A stretch of 64,000 nucleotides of DNA from Fodinibius sp036381435 (GTDB lineage: Bacteria > Bacteroidota > Rhodothermia > Balneolales > Balneolaceae): NCBI GenBank assembly GCA_036381435.1, contig DASVCW010000042.1, positions 32,560 to 96,559 on the forward strand, written 5' to 3'. Positions 51,921 to 60,667 of the stretch are shown here, one piece after another; the first letter of the stretch is position 1, and every line of letters begins with the position of its first letter. Under the pieces are notes generated by a model. That model was not told the DNA's origin. It saw nothing but the letters and a program-made list of their open reading frames with translations, and did no database searches. A program made the position numbers and the translations under genes.

Positions 51921-51995
51921 ACAGGTCCTGACAGCGTTGGGTGGCGAAGACGCTGACGGGAACCGTAAAACCCCGTCGGTACGCTGTCAGGTCAT
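51921..51995. repeat. dispersed intergenic repeat, copy 2 (inverted)
   Basis: This segment is related by inversion to 7555-7625. It contains CCTGACAGCG and its inverse CGCTGTCAGG, plus GAAGACGCTGACGGG, so it folds into a stem of about 70 bases with smaller internal arms. It sits in the 288-base spacer between the BlaI-like gene and the alcohol dehydrogenase gene, 44 kb from the first copy. Confidence 0.75.
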
Positions 51996-52055
51996 GTTAC
52001 TTCTAATTACTTATTGCCATACAGGCCTGTCTGGAATCTGTGGATATGGCGGACC

Positions 52056-53231
52056 TTAGGGAGTCATCACTACTTTGATGCAACCGTCTTTTTTGTCACG
52101 GAAAGTTTCATAAGCTTCGGGTGCATCATCCAGCTTTACATTGTGGGTGATGACAAAAGTGGGATCTATTTCTCCCGCTTCTATTTTACGTAAAAGCGGT
52201 TTCATATAATGCTGCATATGAGTTTGTCCCATCCGAAAAGTGAGTCCTTTGTTCATTGCACCTCCGAAGGGCAGGGCATTAACGGGGCCGATATAAACTC
52301 CGGGAACCGAAACATTGCCACCCTTTTTACAGCATTGAATGATCTGCTGTAAAACATATGCTTTTGATGTTTCGAGATGAACAACATCCATCGCTTTATC
52401 CCTGATATCGCGTAGTTTATTGCCGCCATGGGCATCGCAGCCTACGGCATCAATGCAACAATCCGGTCCGCGACCTTCAGTCATATTCATCAGGGCATCA
52501 TACACTTCACTATGACTGGTGGTACGAATAGTTTCTGCATTCCCGTATTTTTCAGCCATATCCAGCCTTTCGGGCACCGAATCGATAGCCACTACGCGTC
52601 CCGCACCCATCATCCATGCGCTTTGAATGGTAAACTGACCTACGGGTCCGCAACCCCAAACGGCAACCATATCTCCATCCTGAATATGCGCATTTTCGGC
52701 AGCCATATAGCCGGTGGGAAAAATATCAGAAAGAAATAATGCCTGGTGATCGCTAAGCGAATCGGGTACTTTCAACGGACCAACATTGGCATAGGGTACA
52801 CGCACGTATTCTGATTGCCCGCCGGCATAACCGCCCAGCATATGGGAATAACCAAACATACCCGCAGGTGTATGGCCCATAGTTTTTTGAGCTATTTCAC
52901 CATTGCGGTTGCCGTTATCGCAGAATGCAAAAAGTTCATGCTCACAAAAATGGCAGTGACCGCAGGAAATGGTGAAAGGAACGACCACGCGATCACCTTT
53001 TTTTAATTCGGTCACGTCTTTACCCACCTCAACTACTTCACCCATAAATTCATGTCCCAAAATATCGCCTTCTTCCATGGTGGGCATCAGTCCGTTTAAG
53101 AGGTGAATATCAGAGCCGCATATTGCGGTTGAGCTTACTTCTACAATTACGTCATCTTCTTTCATAATTTTAGGATCGGGAACATTATCAATACGAACAT
53201 CATTTTTACCGTGCCAGCATAGCGCTTTCAT
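52056..53231 (-). CDS. zinc-dependent alcohol/formaldehyde dehydrogenase-like protein
   Basis: A 391-residue medium-chain zinc dehydrogenase. Catalytic-zinc ligands are visible at C38 (AICGSD) and H60-E61 (GHEF). A structural zinc set is present: C90, C93, C96, C104 (CGHCHFC, then C). The NAD-binding loop is VWGCGPVGQF. The region DAVGCDAHGGNKLRD and the long form with GMFGYSHMLGGYAGGQSEYVRVPYAN fit the glutathione-independent formaldehyde dehydrogenase and related subgroup. It would oxidise an aldehyde or alcohol; the substrate is uncertain. It ends the minus-strand series from 57811. Confidence 0.9.
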   Translation of the reverse strand: MKALCWHGKNDVRIDNVPDPKIMKEDDVIVEVSSTAICGSDIHLLNGLMPTMEEGDILGHEFMGEVVEVGKDVTELKKGDRVVVPFTISCGHCHFCEHELFAFCDNGNRNGEIAQKTMGHTPAGMFGYSHMLGGYAGGQSEYVRVPYANVGPLKVPDSLSDHQALFLSDIFPTGYMAAENAHIQDGDMVAVWGCGPVGQFTIQSAWMMGAGRVVAIDSVPERLDMAEKYGNAETIRTTSHSEVYDALMNMTEGRGPDCCIDAVGCDAHGGNKLRDIRDKAMDVVHLETSKAYVLQQIIQCCKKGGNVSVPGVYIGPVNALPFGGAMNKGLTFRMGQTHMQHYMKPLLRKIEAGEIDPTFVITHNVKLDDAPEAYETFRDKKDGCIKVVMTP

Positions 53232-53307
53232 AGCTCAGGGGTTTTGAGATTGGGATGAATAGTGTTTTAATTTAAGCGCTACTCACGATTTATTGTTCCC
53301 TTAAATT

Positions 53308-53423
53308 GCCGCAGATTTGCACGAATAAATACGATTAAATGAAACCGATTAAAACATGTCTAAAAAAAGCAAAATCTTGTTTTTTAAACCAATCCATTTA
53401 AATCCGCGTCAATCCGGCTAAAA
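53308..53423. repeat. GGATTTGCACGGATT-type palindromic repeat, copy 3
   Basis: GCCGCAGATTTGCACGAATA opens the element, and AATCCGCGTCAATCCGGCTAA (from 53401) closes it. The stop codon of the purine nucleoside phosphorylase gene (53418-53420) lies in the closing arm. Confidence 0.75.
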
Positions 53424-54209
53424 ATCTCTTATCAGTTTTTTTACCAGCATCGCAAAATTTTCTTTACGAGATTCAGCGGCTAACTTCACTTCATCATGAT
53501 TCAATTTCCCGGTGCTAACTCCTGAGGCCATATTGCTGATCAGCGAAACGGCTATGGTTTTAAGTTCAAGCCGCGCGGCTTCGAACAGTTCGGGGGCAGT
53601 GGACATACCCACTGCATCGGCTCCCATCTTTCGAAAAGTCCTAATCTCTGCTTTGGTTTCGTAATTCGGCCCCGTTACATACATATAAGTTCCTTGCCGG
53701 GTGACCAACCTCAGTTCTGCGGCTATTTTTCGAACCCGGTCAACCCATTGATGATGAAGGTACTTGTGCTTTTGATGTCCCCATGGAGAGATAGATAAAT
53801 TATTTCGAATCACATCCTCAATAACCATTAAATCTCCCACAGAAAATGATGTATTAATTCCTCCCGCGGCGTTTGAAATGATTAATTTTTTTGCTCCCAG
53901 GGCTTTTGCCAGATAAACGGGAATAGCTGTTTGTTCAAACGAAAAACCTTCATAGTGATGAAAGCGTCCTGCAAAAGCCATGATATTTCGGCCGTCAACC
54001 TCACCAAAAACAAGTTTTCCATCGTGGCCCTTTACCGATGTTACCGGCATGTTTGGAATGTCGGAATAGGGAATGGTCAACGGTTGATCAATAGAATCAG
54101 CAAAGCTGCCCAAACCGGAACCTAAAATGACAGCCGCTTCAATTTTGGAGGCTATCTTCTGATCGCTCAGATAACCTACCATCTCGTCTATAAAATCGGG
54201 GAAAACCAT
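53418..54209 (-). CDS. purine-nucleoside phosphorylase
   Basis: A 263-residue trimeric-type purine nucleoside phosphorylase that splits inosine and guanosine with phosphate. Signatures are ILGSGLGSFADSI (phosphate loop), VKGHDGKLVFGEVDG, FHHYEGF, LIISNAAGGINTSFSVGDLM and GPNYETKAEIRTFRKMGADAVGMST (base- and ribose-binding region). The length is normal. It belongs with hpt to purine salvage. Its end overlaps an intergenic repeat. Confidence 0.95.
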   Translation of the reverse strand: MVFPDFIDEMVGYLSDQKIASKIEAAVILGSGLGSFADSIDQPLTIPYSDIPNMPVTSVKGHDGKLVFGEVDGRNIMAFAGRFHHYEGFSFEQTAIPVYLAKALGAKKLIISNAAGGINTSFSVGDLMVIEDVIRNNLSISPWGHQKHKYLHHQWVDRVRKIAAELRLVTRQGTYMYVTGPNYETKAEIRTFRKMGADAVGMSTAPELFEAARLELKTIAVSLISNMASGVSTGKLNHDEVKLAAESRKENFAMLVKKLIRDF

Positions 54210-54239
54210 TGGATGAGTTTCATTATTCTAAAATTTCAA

Positions 54240-54333
54240 AGGAACATAGATAAAGCGGATTAAATGGATTTTCACAAATTATTTTATAAAAAATCTTTTA
54301 ATCAGCTTTATCTGCGCTATCTGCGTTCTATTT
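54240..54333. repeat. GGATTTGCACGGATT-type palindromic repeat, copy 4
   Basis: GGAACATAGATAAAGCGGAT and GGATTTTCACAAATT at the start are inverted against CAGCTTTATCTGCGCTATCT and TGCGTTCTATTTA at the end. It fills most of the spacer before the MBL-fold gene, whose stop lies 8 bases beyond it. Confidence 0.7.
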
Positions 54334-54340
54334 ATCCCCT

Positions 54341-55144
54341 TTAAAGCGTTTCAATTTTATACCCCTGCTGCTCATTAAAATCGGTTAAATTAAAAAGCGG
54401 ATGGTGTGAATCATGATATCCCATCACCGTATATTTTTCTTCATATGCTTTTCGGGTGATTTCTTGCCGAACCTTCATGCTTTGTTTAGCATCATAATCA
54501 TATTTGGCGGCAAATTTTCGGTTGACTTCACCGCGTACAGCCAAAACATCACCCGCCATCAGGAATTTATGATGGCGGTCATCAAAGAGCAAGAGCTGAG
54601 AAAATTCGGTATGCCCGCCGATTTTTTTAACGGAGATTTCCGGGTAGGGCTGGTCTTCTTCGTCTAGAAAGCACAGGTTCGCTTTGGCATCCAAAAAGTG
54701 AATGAACTGAGTTTTTTCGTCATCATAATACTCATCCTTTGCCATCACTTTCTCCCAGCCTTTTTTTGAAACCCAGAGATTGGCATCAGGAAAGGTAAGC
54801 TCCCAAAAACCGGATGAACGTCCCGCAAGCCCGCCTATATGATCGTAATGTAAGTGGCTGGCAAAAATATCGGTGATATCATATTCACTTAAGCCATGCT
54901 CACTCAAATTTTCTTTGATAGTTTTGGTTGAAGTCTCTTCTCCAAAGTCACCTATGCCCGCATCAAACAGAATATTCTTGTCTCCAGATTGAATCAAAAA
55001 AGGATTGAGCGAAATTTTGAGCGCTCCTTTTGCAGGTGGATCATCACGATCTATGCGATTAAACTTTTTATCAAGCCCCACGCTGAAAGTACCTTCGTAG
55101 AGGGGATGGGCGAGGGTTTTGGCTTCGGTTTTAGGAAGTTTCAT
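54341..55144 (-). CDS. MBL-fold metallo-hydrolase
   Basis: A 267-residue metallo-beta-lactamase-fold hydrolase. The zinc motif reads ASHLHYDHIGGL (HxHxDH), followed by the later ligands in KIGGHTEFSQLLLF and MAGDVLAVRG. LFDAGIGDFGEE and the C-terminal YHDSHHPL are consistent with the family. The likely chemistry is hydrolysis of a small ester, lactone or phosphodiester; the substrate is unknown. It lies between phoH and the phosphorylase gene, all on the minus strand. Confidence 0.88.
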   Translation of the reverse strand: MKLPKTEAKTLAHPLYEGTFSVGLDKKFNRIDRDDPPAKGALKISLNPFLIQSGDKNILFDAGIGDFGEETSTKTIKENLSEHGLSEYDITDIFASHLHYDHIGGLAGRSSGFWELTFPDANLWVSKKGWEKVMAKDEYYDDEKTQFIHFLDAKANLCFLDEEDQPYPEISVKKIGGHTEFSQLLLFDDRHHKFLMAGDVLAVRGEVNRKFAAKYDYDAKQSMKVRQEITRKAYEEKYTVMGYHDSHHPLFNLTDFNEQQGYKIETL

Positions 55145-55147
55145 AGG

Positions 55148-55230
55148 AGAACGCTGATGACACTAATTATATAGATTCACGCGGAATATTATTGGATCCG
55201 CTCAATCCGTCCTGTCCGTGTTCTATTTAC
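55148..55230. repeat. GGATTTGCACGGATT-type palindromic repeat, copy 5
   Basis: GAACGCTGATGACACTAATT opens and CGTCCTGTCCGTGTTCTATTT closes this element. It shares the GTTCTATTTA ending with copy 4. The phoH stop codon (55227-55229) lies in that ending. Confidence 0.7.
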
Positions 55231-56171
55231 TTATTATTTTCATACTTATCGTAAGCTTCAATGATTTGACGGACGAGCTTATGGCGTACCACATCATTTT
55301 CGTCAAGATAGACAAAGGAGATGCCTTCGATGCCTTTCAGGATTTTTTGAATGGAAATGAGTCCCGATTGCTGCTTTTTGGGAAGATCGGTTTGGGTCAC
55401 GTCACCGGTAATGATGGCCCGGCTGTTAAAACCGATGCGGGTGAGGAACATCTTCATCTGCTTGTTGGTAGCGTTTTGGGCTTCATCCAGAATTACAAAA
55501 GCGTTATTAAGCGTTCGTCCCCGCATATAGGCGAGCGGGGCAATTTCGATGATGTTCTTTGCCAGGTTAAGCTCCAGCCGGTCGTATTCGATCATATCTT
55601 CAAGCGCATCGTAAAGGGGACGCAAATAGGGATCTATTTTTTCGCGTAGATCGCCGGGCAGAAATCCCAGTGTTTCGCCAGCTTCTACGGCGGGACGAGC
55701 CAGAATGATCTTCTTCACTTTACGTTCTTTCAGCGCTTTTACTGCCAGCGCTACCGAAGTATAAGTTTTTCCGGTTCCTGCAGGACCGATGGTAAAAACA
55801 ATATCGTTCTCATCCGAAGCTTTTATAATCTGCTTTTGTCCGGGTGTTTTGGCAGTGACGGCTTGGCCGGTATGGGTATTCAGGATGAAATCACCGGAGA
55901 CATTAGCATCACGAAGCGGATTCGGTTTTTCAGGAGCACGATCACTTTGCCTGATGGCCAGCACAGTATCAACATCACTTTCGGTTAAATCGCCATTGCG
56001 GCGAGCCATGTTTTCAAGCTCATGAAATATTTCAAAAAGCTCTTTGCGGTCTTTGTTCGGGCCGGAAATTTTTATGTTACTGCCCCGTGCGGTGAGCTTG
56101 CTGTCGGGATAAGCTTCGTCGATTTTTGTAAGATGTTCATCGCGGAAGCCTAAAATTAAAACCGGTTCCAC
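55227..56171 (-). CDS. phoH: PhoH family ATPase
   Basis: A 314-residue P-loop ATPase of the PhoH family, linked to phosphate starvation and RNA turnover. Walker A is GPAGTGKTYTSVALAVKAL (about 133-151), with ARPAVEAGETLGFLPGDL, VILDEAQNATNKQMKMFLTR (Walker B) and RAIITGDVTQTDLP. The start is GTG at 56171. The frame stays open for 23 codons upstream and looks coding-like there (KTYQIQDVEP in line with homologues), but no ATG is present; the real start may be a rarer codon. The C-terminus overlaps a repeat. Confidence 0.92.
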   Translation of the reverse strand: MEPVLILGFRDEHLTKIDEAYPDSKLTARGSNIKISGPNKDRKELFEIFHELENMARRNGDLTESDVDTVLAIRQSDRAPEKPNPLRDANVSGDFILNTHTGQAVTAKTPGQKQIIKASDENDIVFTIGPAGTGKTYTSVALAVKALKERKVKKIILARPAVEAGETLGFLPGDLREKIDPYLRPLYDALEDMIEYDRLELNLAKNIIEIAPLAYMRGRTLNNAFVILDEAQNATNKQMKMFLTRIGFNSRAIITGDVTQTDLPKKQQSGLISIQKILKGIEGISFVYLDENDVVRHKLVRQIIEAYDKYENNK

Positions 56172-56296
56172 ATCTTGAATCTGGTAAGTTTTACTGCTGA
56201 TGGTTGTTTGATCTGCGATAAAAAGTCCTCTTTTTTATTTTTCCAAGTGTATGAAAAATAGGGAAATTGTATGAAAATTTGGTTAAGGAAATGCGC

Positions 56297-56983
56297 TCAA
56301 ACCATCGTTCCCTTCCCTAACTGCGCTCTTTCTAAAAGTCTTTCAATGCGTTTTGCAATGTTTTTCGCTTTAAATACGGCACTTCCCGCTACCAAAATAT
56401 CTGCTCCTGAATGCGTTACTTTTTCAATATTTTCAAGATTCACTCCGCCATCCACTTCAATCAAAAAGTTAGCTCCTGTTTCCTCCCGCATTCTTTGCAA
56501 CTGATGCAGCTTTTTATAGGATGATTCAATAAAAGATTGCCCGCCAAAACCGGGATTTACACTCATAACAAGAACAAGATCTATATCATTTAAAATAGGT
56601 TCAATGGTATGCAGTGAAGTAGCAGGATTTACAGCCACACCGGCCATTATCCCCTGACTATGAATATTTTGAATAGTGCGATGTAGGTGGGGACAGGCTT
56701 CTTGGTGAACGGTGATATGATCGGCCCCCGCATTAACAAAAGTCTCGATATATGTATCGGGATTTTCAATCATCAGATGGACATCAAGAAAAGCATCAGA
56801 GCTTCGGCCTGCGGCCTCAACAATAGCGGGGCCGTAACTGATATTCGGCACAAAATGACCATCCATGATGTCGCAGTGAAGCCATTGAATACCGGCGTTA
56901 GAGCATTCGTTAATTTGTTCACCGAGCCGGCTAAAATCAGCCGCTAAAATGGATGGTGCTAAAACCGGAAGTTCAAAATCCAT
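56297..56983 (-). CDS. rpe: ribulose-phosphate 3-epimerase
   Basis: A 228-residue TIM-barrel enzyme that interconverts ribulose-5-phosphate and xylulose-5-phosphate. LAPSILAADFSRLGEQI, HCDIMDGHFVPNISYGP (catalytic aspartate and histidine), VLVMSVNPGFGGQSFIE, and IEVDGGVNLENI are the family motifs. It starts 3 bases after the PASTA gene stop, so the two are cotranscribed. Confidence 0.96.
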   Translation of the reverse strand: MDFELPVLAPSILAADFSRLGEQINECSNAGIQWLHCDIMDGHFVPNISYGPAIVEAAGRSSDAFLDVHLMIENPDTYIETFVNAGADHITVHQEACPHLHRTIQNIHSQGIMAGVAVNPATSLHTIEPILNDIDLVLVMSVNPGFGGQSFIESSYKKLHQLQRMREETGANFLIEVDGGVNLENIEKVTHSGADILVAGSAVFKAKNIAKRIERLLERAQLGKGTMV

Positions 56984-56986
56984 AAT

Positions 56987-57811
56987 TTATTGATTGAAAT
57001 TTGTATCGGGTGCAGCAACATTTGTGGTGTCCAGGATCAAACCGGGTTCGCTTACTTCTTTAACTTCATACCGTTCCGAAACAATAAGTTTAAGCGTTTC
57101 ACCGATAATTACCTGGTCTTTTTTCGGTTCAAAATCTAAAATAACATTGGGAGAAACTTCTTTGCTGGGCTGAAATCGAATTTCACCTACCCTAAGTCCC
57201 GCCTGGTAAAGTTTAAGCTGCGCTTCAGATAATTTGAGTCCGATAATGTTAGGTACATCAACCATTTTTTCACCCAGCCCGTCACTTACAGCTAAATCCA
57301 CAACCGTGCCTTTCGGAACCACCTTTTCGGCGGGGACAGACTGGCGAAGCACTGTGTTTTTAAACCGTGACGATTCGTAGCTGATGGTGCCGACCTTCAA
57401 TCCCAGGGTTTGAAGCTGGATACGTGCATTTCGGAGTGAAAGATTTACCACTTCCGGAACCGCTACCGTAGGGTTCGATTCCATATTTACCGTCAAATAA
57501 ACTTTTCTATGCGGCTTTACAATTTCTGCGGCGGATGGTGATTGATCAAGCACATAATTTTCGGGGTAAGCGGCATTTGAACGACGATCAGCCACTTCAT
57601 ATCGAAGTCCATATGATGTTAACCGCTCCTTAGCCGTTTCAAGCGAAACCTGGGTAATGTCCGGCACTGTTACGCCTTCTTTATAATTGGTGTAGGTCGG
57701 CATGATGAGGGCATCAAGCAGTAGCAAGAACAAAGCTCCCGCCGCAATGAGCGAGGTTATGCCGATGTAAAACTTCTTATTGGTGAAAATATATTTTAAA
57801 AATGATAGCAT
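56987..57811 (-). CDS. PASTA-domain membrane protein
   Basis: A 274-residue protein with one N-terminal membrane span (about 14-36) followed by three PASTA domains (about 45-108, 111-179 and 182-250). Each has a core such as VPDITQVSLETAKERLTSYG, VPEVVNLSLRNARIQLQTLG and VPNIIGLKLSEAQLKLYQAG. PASTA domains bind unlinked muropeptides or beta-lactams in kinases and PBPs, but here no kinase or transpeptidase domain is attached. The gene is first in an operon with rpe. It may be an envelope scaffold that feels peptidoglycan state. Confidence 0.9.
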   Translation of the reverse strand: MLSFLKYIFTNKKFYIGITSLIAAGALFLLLLDALIMPTYTNYKEGVTVPDITQVSLETAKERLTSYGLRYEVADRRSNAAYPENYVLDQSPSAAEIVKPHRKVYLTVNMESNPTVAVPEVVNLSLRNARIQLQTLGLKVGTISYESSRFKNTVLRQSVPAEKVVPKGTVVDLAVSDGLGEKMVDVPNIIGLKLSEAQLKLYQAGLRVGEIRFQPSKEVSPNVILDFEPKKDQVIIGETLKLIVSERYEVKEVSEPGLILDTTNVAAPDTNFNQ

Positions 57812-58025
57812 ACCCTAAAGTACGGTACTTTGTTGATTTCTTAAAGGTGATATTTAATGAAAAGAAGTATACAGGGCGCTGCTAATCGCCCGAATGATCA
57901 AAACGCCTGCCTAACAGGGTTTAGTATGATCAGGAAGATCTTGTTCCCGTAAGAGATTATTTTTGAAGGCTTATTCCGGCAAGAATAAAAAAGGAATCGG
58001 CAGTACTTTAAGCTGAAGGTTCCTA

Positions 58026-59132
58026 TCAGAAGTTTACAAGCAGGCCAAAGCGGGTGGTGTTGGCTAAGGGGTGAGTTTCATTACCCAGAGTATAGATATA
58101 GCTAAAATCTATGCCAAAATTCTTGTAGCGTAATCCGGCTCCGAAAGTCATATACTGGCGATCTCCATTATAAGGATGCTCGTAATAATAGCCGGTTCGC
58201 AAGGCAAAAAGATTGTTATACCAGTATTCCAGCCCTGTAGCAAACATTAGTTGTTCAGCTAAAGAAAGAGTAACTGTTTGGGTGCCGGTTCTTCGCTGGA
58301 AGCTGCCCCAGCTGGAGAATAAGGCATCAAAGACTCCCGAGGGATTCCCGCTCGAATCAACCCGCGCCATTATTTTTGAAATATCATTGGCAATGGTGAT
58401 GGTGTTAATCCCTTGTTCATCAAGCTCAGTGGTAAAGGCCCATCCGATGCGAAATACAGTCGGCAGCGGGTCTTTTTGAGCGTTGTCTGTATAATGTACA
58501 CCCGGACCGATATTAGAAATGTTAAGTCCTGCGCTTATATAAGCATCGCGCTGTAAGAAACTGAAGGTGTTTGATTTAAATAAAGTCGCTAAATCAACGC
58601 CAAATGTTGAGCCGGGACTGACTTGTTGCCCGCCACCAAGATCTCCCTCAAACAAACTGCTGTAAATATATCTGATACCGGTACCAATGGCCCAATTTTC
58701 ACTAAGCTGACGACCAAAAGAAAGGCCCACGGCAAATTCATAACTGTTGAAACGGCCCATTTCTAAGCCCGAGTCATCGGTTCTTAACTGCTCACCGAGA
58801 TTAAGATAAGTGATATGGGCACCGAAAGTTCCAATACCTTCTGCATAATGTTTACCCACTAAATAATCATAAAAAAGATCTGCATTAAAGGCAGGAAGCC
58901 ATTCACTGTGGGTGATGCTGATCTGGTTTCCGTGTTGAAAGCCTAACCCGGCGGGATTCCAAAAAACGGCTGACGCATTATCAGCAATGGCAACACCTGT
59001 ATTTCCCATTCCGGCTGCCCTCGAATCCGGTTCTATTTGTAAAAATGGAACCGAAGTTACTCCAACCTGTGCCTGCGCCAAGCCTGTCGAAACCAAAAGG
59101 AGCACAAAAGTGAATAATGCTTTCTTCATCAT
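58026..59132 (-). CDS. PorV/PorQ-family outer-membrane protein
   Basis: A 368-residue protein with a signal peptide (1-22, ending AQAQ) and the PorV/PorQ pattern: VPFLQIEPDSRAAGMGNTGVAIADNASAVFWNPAGLG at the N-terminus, GTFGAHITYLNLG, and a C-terminal FGIDFSYIYTLGNETHPL. PorV is the shuttle component of type IX secretion that delivers cargo to the attachment complex. The barrel-like repeated beta pattern supports outer-membrane placement. No other Por genes are in the window. The 57812-58025 spacer has small hairpins and no gene. Confidence 0.88.
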   Translation of the reverse strand: MMKKALFTFVLLLVSTGLAQAQVGVTSVPFLQIEPDSRAAGMGNTGVAIADNASAVFWNPAGLGFQHGNQISITHSEWLPAFNADLFYDYLVGKHYAEGIGTFGAHITYLNLGEQLRTDDSGLEMGRFNSYEFAVGLSFGRQLSENWAIGTGIRYIYSSLFEGDLGGGQQVSPGSTFGVDLATLFKSNTFSFLQRDAYISAGLNISNIGPGVHYTDNAQKDPLPTVFRIGWAFTTELDEQGINTITIANDISKIMARVDSSGNPSGVFDALFSSWGSFQRRTGTQTVTLSLAEQLMFATGLEYWYNNLFALRTGYYYEHPYNGDRQYMTFGAGLRYKNFGIDFSYIYTLGNETHPLANTTRFGLLVNF

Positions 59133-59261
59133 AGTAATAAGTTAAATAGAGCCTTTCAGGATACTATAATGTAAAATATTGGTTAGTGCAATCCTAAAAA
59201 TCTCCTTCTTTTCCTGTTTGATATGCAGAATATGTTCTTAAAGTTATTAGAATAATCGTAA

Positions 59262-59297
59262 AAACAAAAAAAGCAGGACGTTTCATTTGTCCTGCTT
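59262..59297 (-). terminator. Rho-independent terminator after the thiolase gene
   Basis: On the minus strand AAGCAGGAC pairs perfectly with GTCCTGCTT over a 9-base loop, followed by TTTTTTGTTTTT. It lies about 60 bases beyond the thiolase stop. Confidence 0.9.
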
Positions 59298-59358
59298 AAT
59301 ATTCAAGTATAAACGTCCATGTTTCAACAACATGGCATGTTTATCGTGAAATAAAGTA

Positions 59359-60540
59359 TTATTTCACCATTTCTAATACCATAGCTGAAGCCCCGCCGCC
59401 ACCGTTGCAAATGCCTGCACAGCCGGTAGTGCCGCCGGTACGCTTTAAAGCATGAAGCAATGTAACTATAATGCGGGCTCCCGAACAACCCAGCGGGTGA
59501 CCAATACTTACTGCGCCACCATGAATATTCACCTTATCGGGATTGAGCTCCAGGATTTGATTATTCGCCAGAGCAACAACCGAAAAGGCTTCATTAATCT
59601 CAAAAAGATCAACTTCATTCTTATCGAGATTCGCGCGTTTTAAAGCTTTGGGGATAGCATCGGCTGGTGCAGTGGTGAACCATTCGGGTTGTTTCGCGGC
59701 ACTCGCATGGCTCACAATTCTCGCCAGTGGTTTCAATCCAAGTTCTTTGGCTTTTTCTTCGCTCATCAGTAAAACAGCCGCTGCCCCGTCGTTGATGCTG
59801 CTGGCATTGGCTGCTGTTACGGTGCCTTCTTTATCAAAAACGGGACGAAGGCCGGGAATTTTATCGAACTTAACACGTTCCAGTTCTTCATCCATTTTTA
59901 CTTTGGTGACTTTGCCTTTACGGCCCTTCACCTTCATTTCGATTATTTCATCATCAAAATAACCTTCTTCATGTGCTTTAATGGCTCGTTTGTAAGAAGT
60001 AGTGGCAAATTCATCTTGCTGCTCACGACTGATGCCGCATTCTCGGGCACAAATTTCAGCCGCATTGCCCATGTGAAAGTCATTATACACATCCCATAAG
60101 CCATCTTTTACGATACCGTCTAAAACTTGGGTATGGCCGAGTTTTGAGCCAAAACGCTGCTTTTCTAAATAATAGGGTACATTGCTCATGCTTTCCATTC
60201 CACCGGCTACAATGACGTCAGCTTCATCAAGTTGAATCTGGTTAGCTGCAATCATGATGGCTTTCATTCCCGAAGCACAAACTTTGTTAACCGTTGTGGC
60301 GGGATTAAGCTCAGAAAGCCCCGCTTTGAGAGCTGCCTGACGAGCCGGAGCCTGTCCAATACCGGCTGATAGTACATTACCAAAAACAACTTCTTGTACA
60401 TCATCCGGCTTAATTCCGGCTTTTTTGATGACTTCTCTAATAGCCGCAGCCCCAAGTTCAGGTGCGGTGAAGGTTGATAAACTGCCGCCAAATGCCCCGA
60501 TGGGAGTCCGTTTGGCTTCAACAATAACTACGTTTTTCAT
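59359..60540 (-). CDS. acetyl-CoA C-acetyltransferase (thiolase)
   Basis: A 393-residue thiolase that joins two acetyl-CoA or splits 3-ketoacyl-CoA. The acyl-accepting cysteine is in VNKVCASGMKAIM (C88 region). The catalytic histidine is in HGGAVSIGHPLGCSGARI, and the second cysteine in CAGICNGGGGASAMV. The N-terminal VVIVEAKRTPIGAFGGSL is standard for AtoB/PhaA-type enzymes. With the dienoyl-CoA-reductase-like SDR it hints at active fatty acid metabolism, though they are 13 kb apart. It is followed by a good terminator. Confidence 0.94.
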   Translation of the reverse strand: MKNVVIVEAKRTPIGAFGGSLSTFTAPELGAAAIREVIKKAGIKPDDVQEVVFGNVLSAGIGQAPARQAALKAGLSELNPATTVNKVCASGMKAIMIAANQIQLDEADVIVAGGMESMSNVPYYLEKQRFGSKLGHTQVLDGIVKDGLWDVYNDFHMGNAAEICARECGISREQQDEFATTSYKRAIKAHEEGYFDDEIIEMKVKGRKGKVTKVKMDEELERVKFDKIPGLRPVFDKEGTVTAANASSINDGAAAVLLMSEEKAKELGLKPLARIVSHASAAKQPEWFTTAPADAIPKALKRANLDKNEVDLFEINEAFSVVALANNQILELNPDKVNIHGGAVSIGHPLGCSGARIIVTLLHALKRTGGTTGCAGICNGGGGASAMVLEMVK

Positions 60541-60598
60541 AAATGGGTTACTAATTAAATCTAATGGTTAAAAAATCATAAATATTTGATCAAAACCC

Positions 60599-60667
60599 GA
60601 TATTGCCCCGGCCTTCAGGCTGGGGGTCGAAGAGGGCTTTATAATCCCCCGACCTAAAGGTCAGGGC
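60599..60667. repeat. double hairpin repeat before the cystathionine gamma-synthase end
   Basis: GCCCCGGCCTTCAGGCTGGGG forms one hairpin and CCCCGACCTAAAGGTCAGGG another. The stop codon of the cystathionine gamma-synthase gene (TGA, 60661-60663 on the minus strand) lies inside the second hairpin. Confidence 0.7.

Noticed and set aside
52056..57811. a single large operon from the PASTA gene to the alcohol dehydrogenase
   Set aside because: The genes share a strand, but palindromic repeats of 80-115 bases separate several of them; only PASTA-rpe is tight enough to call.
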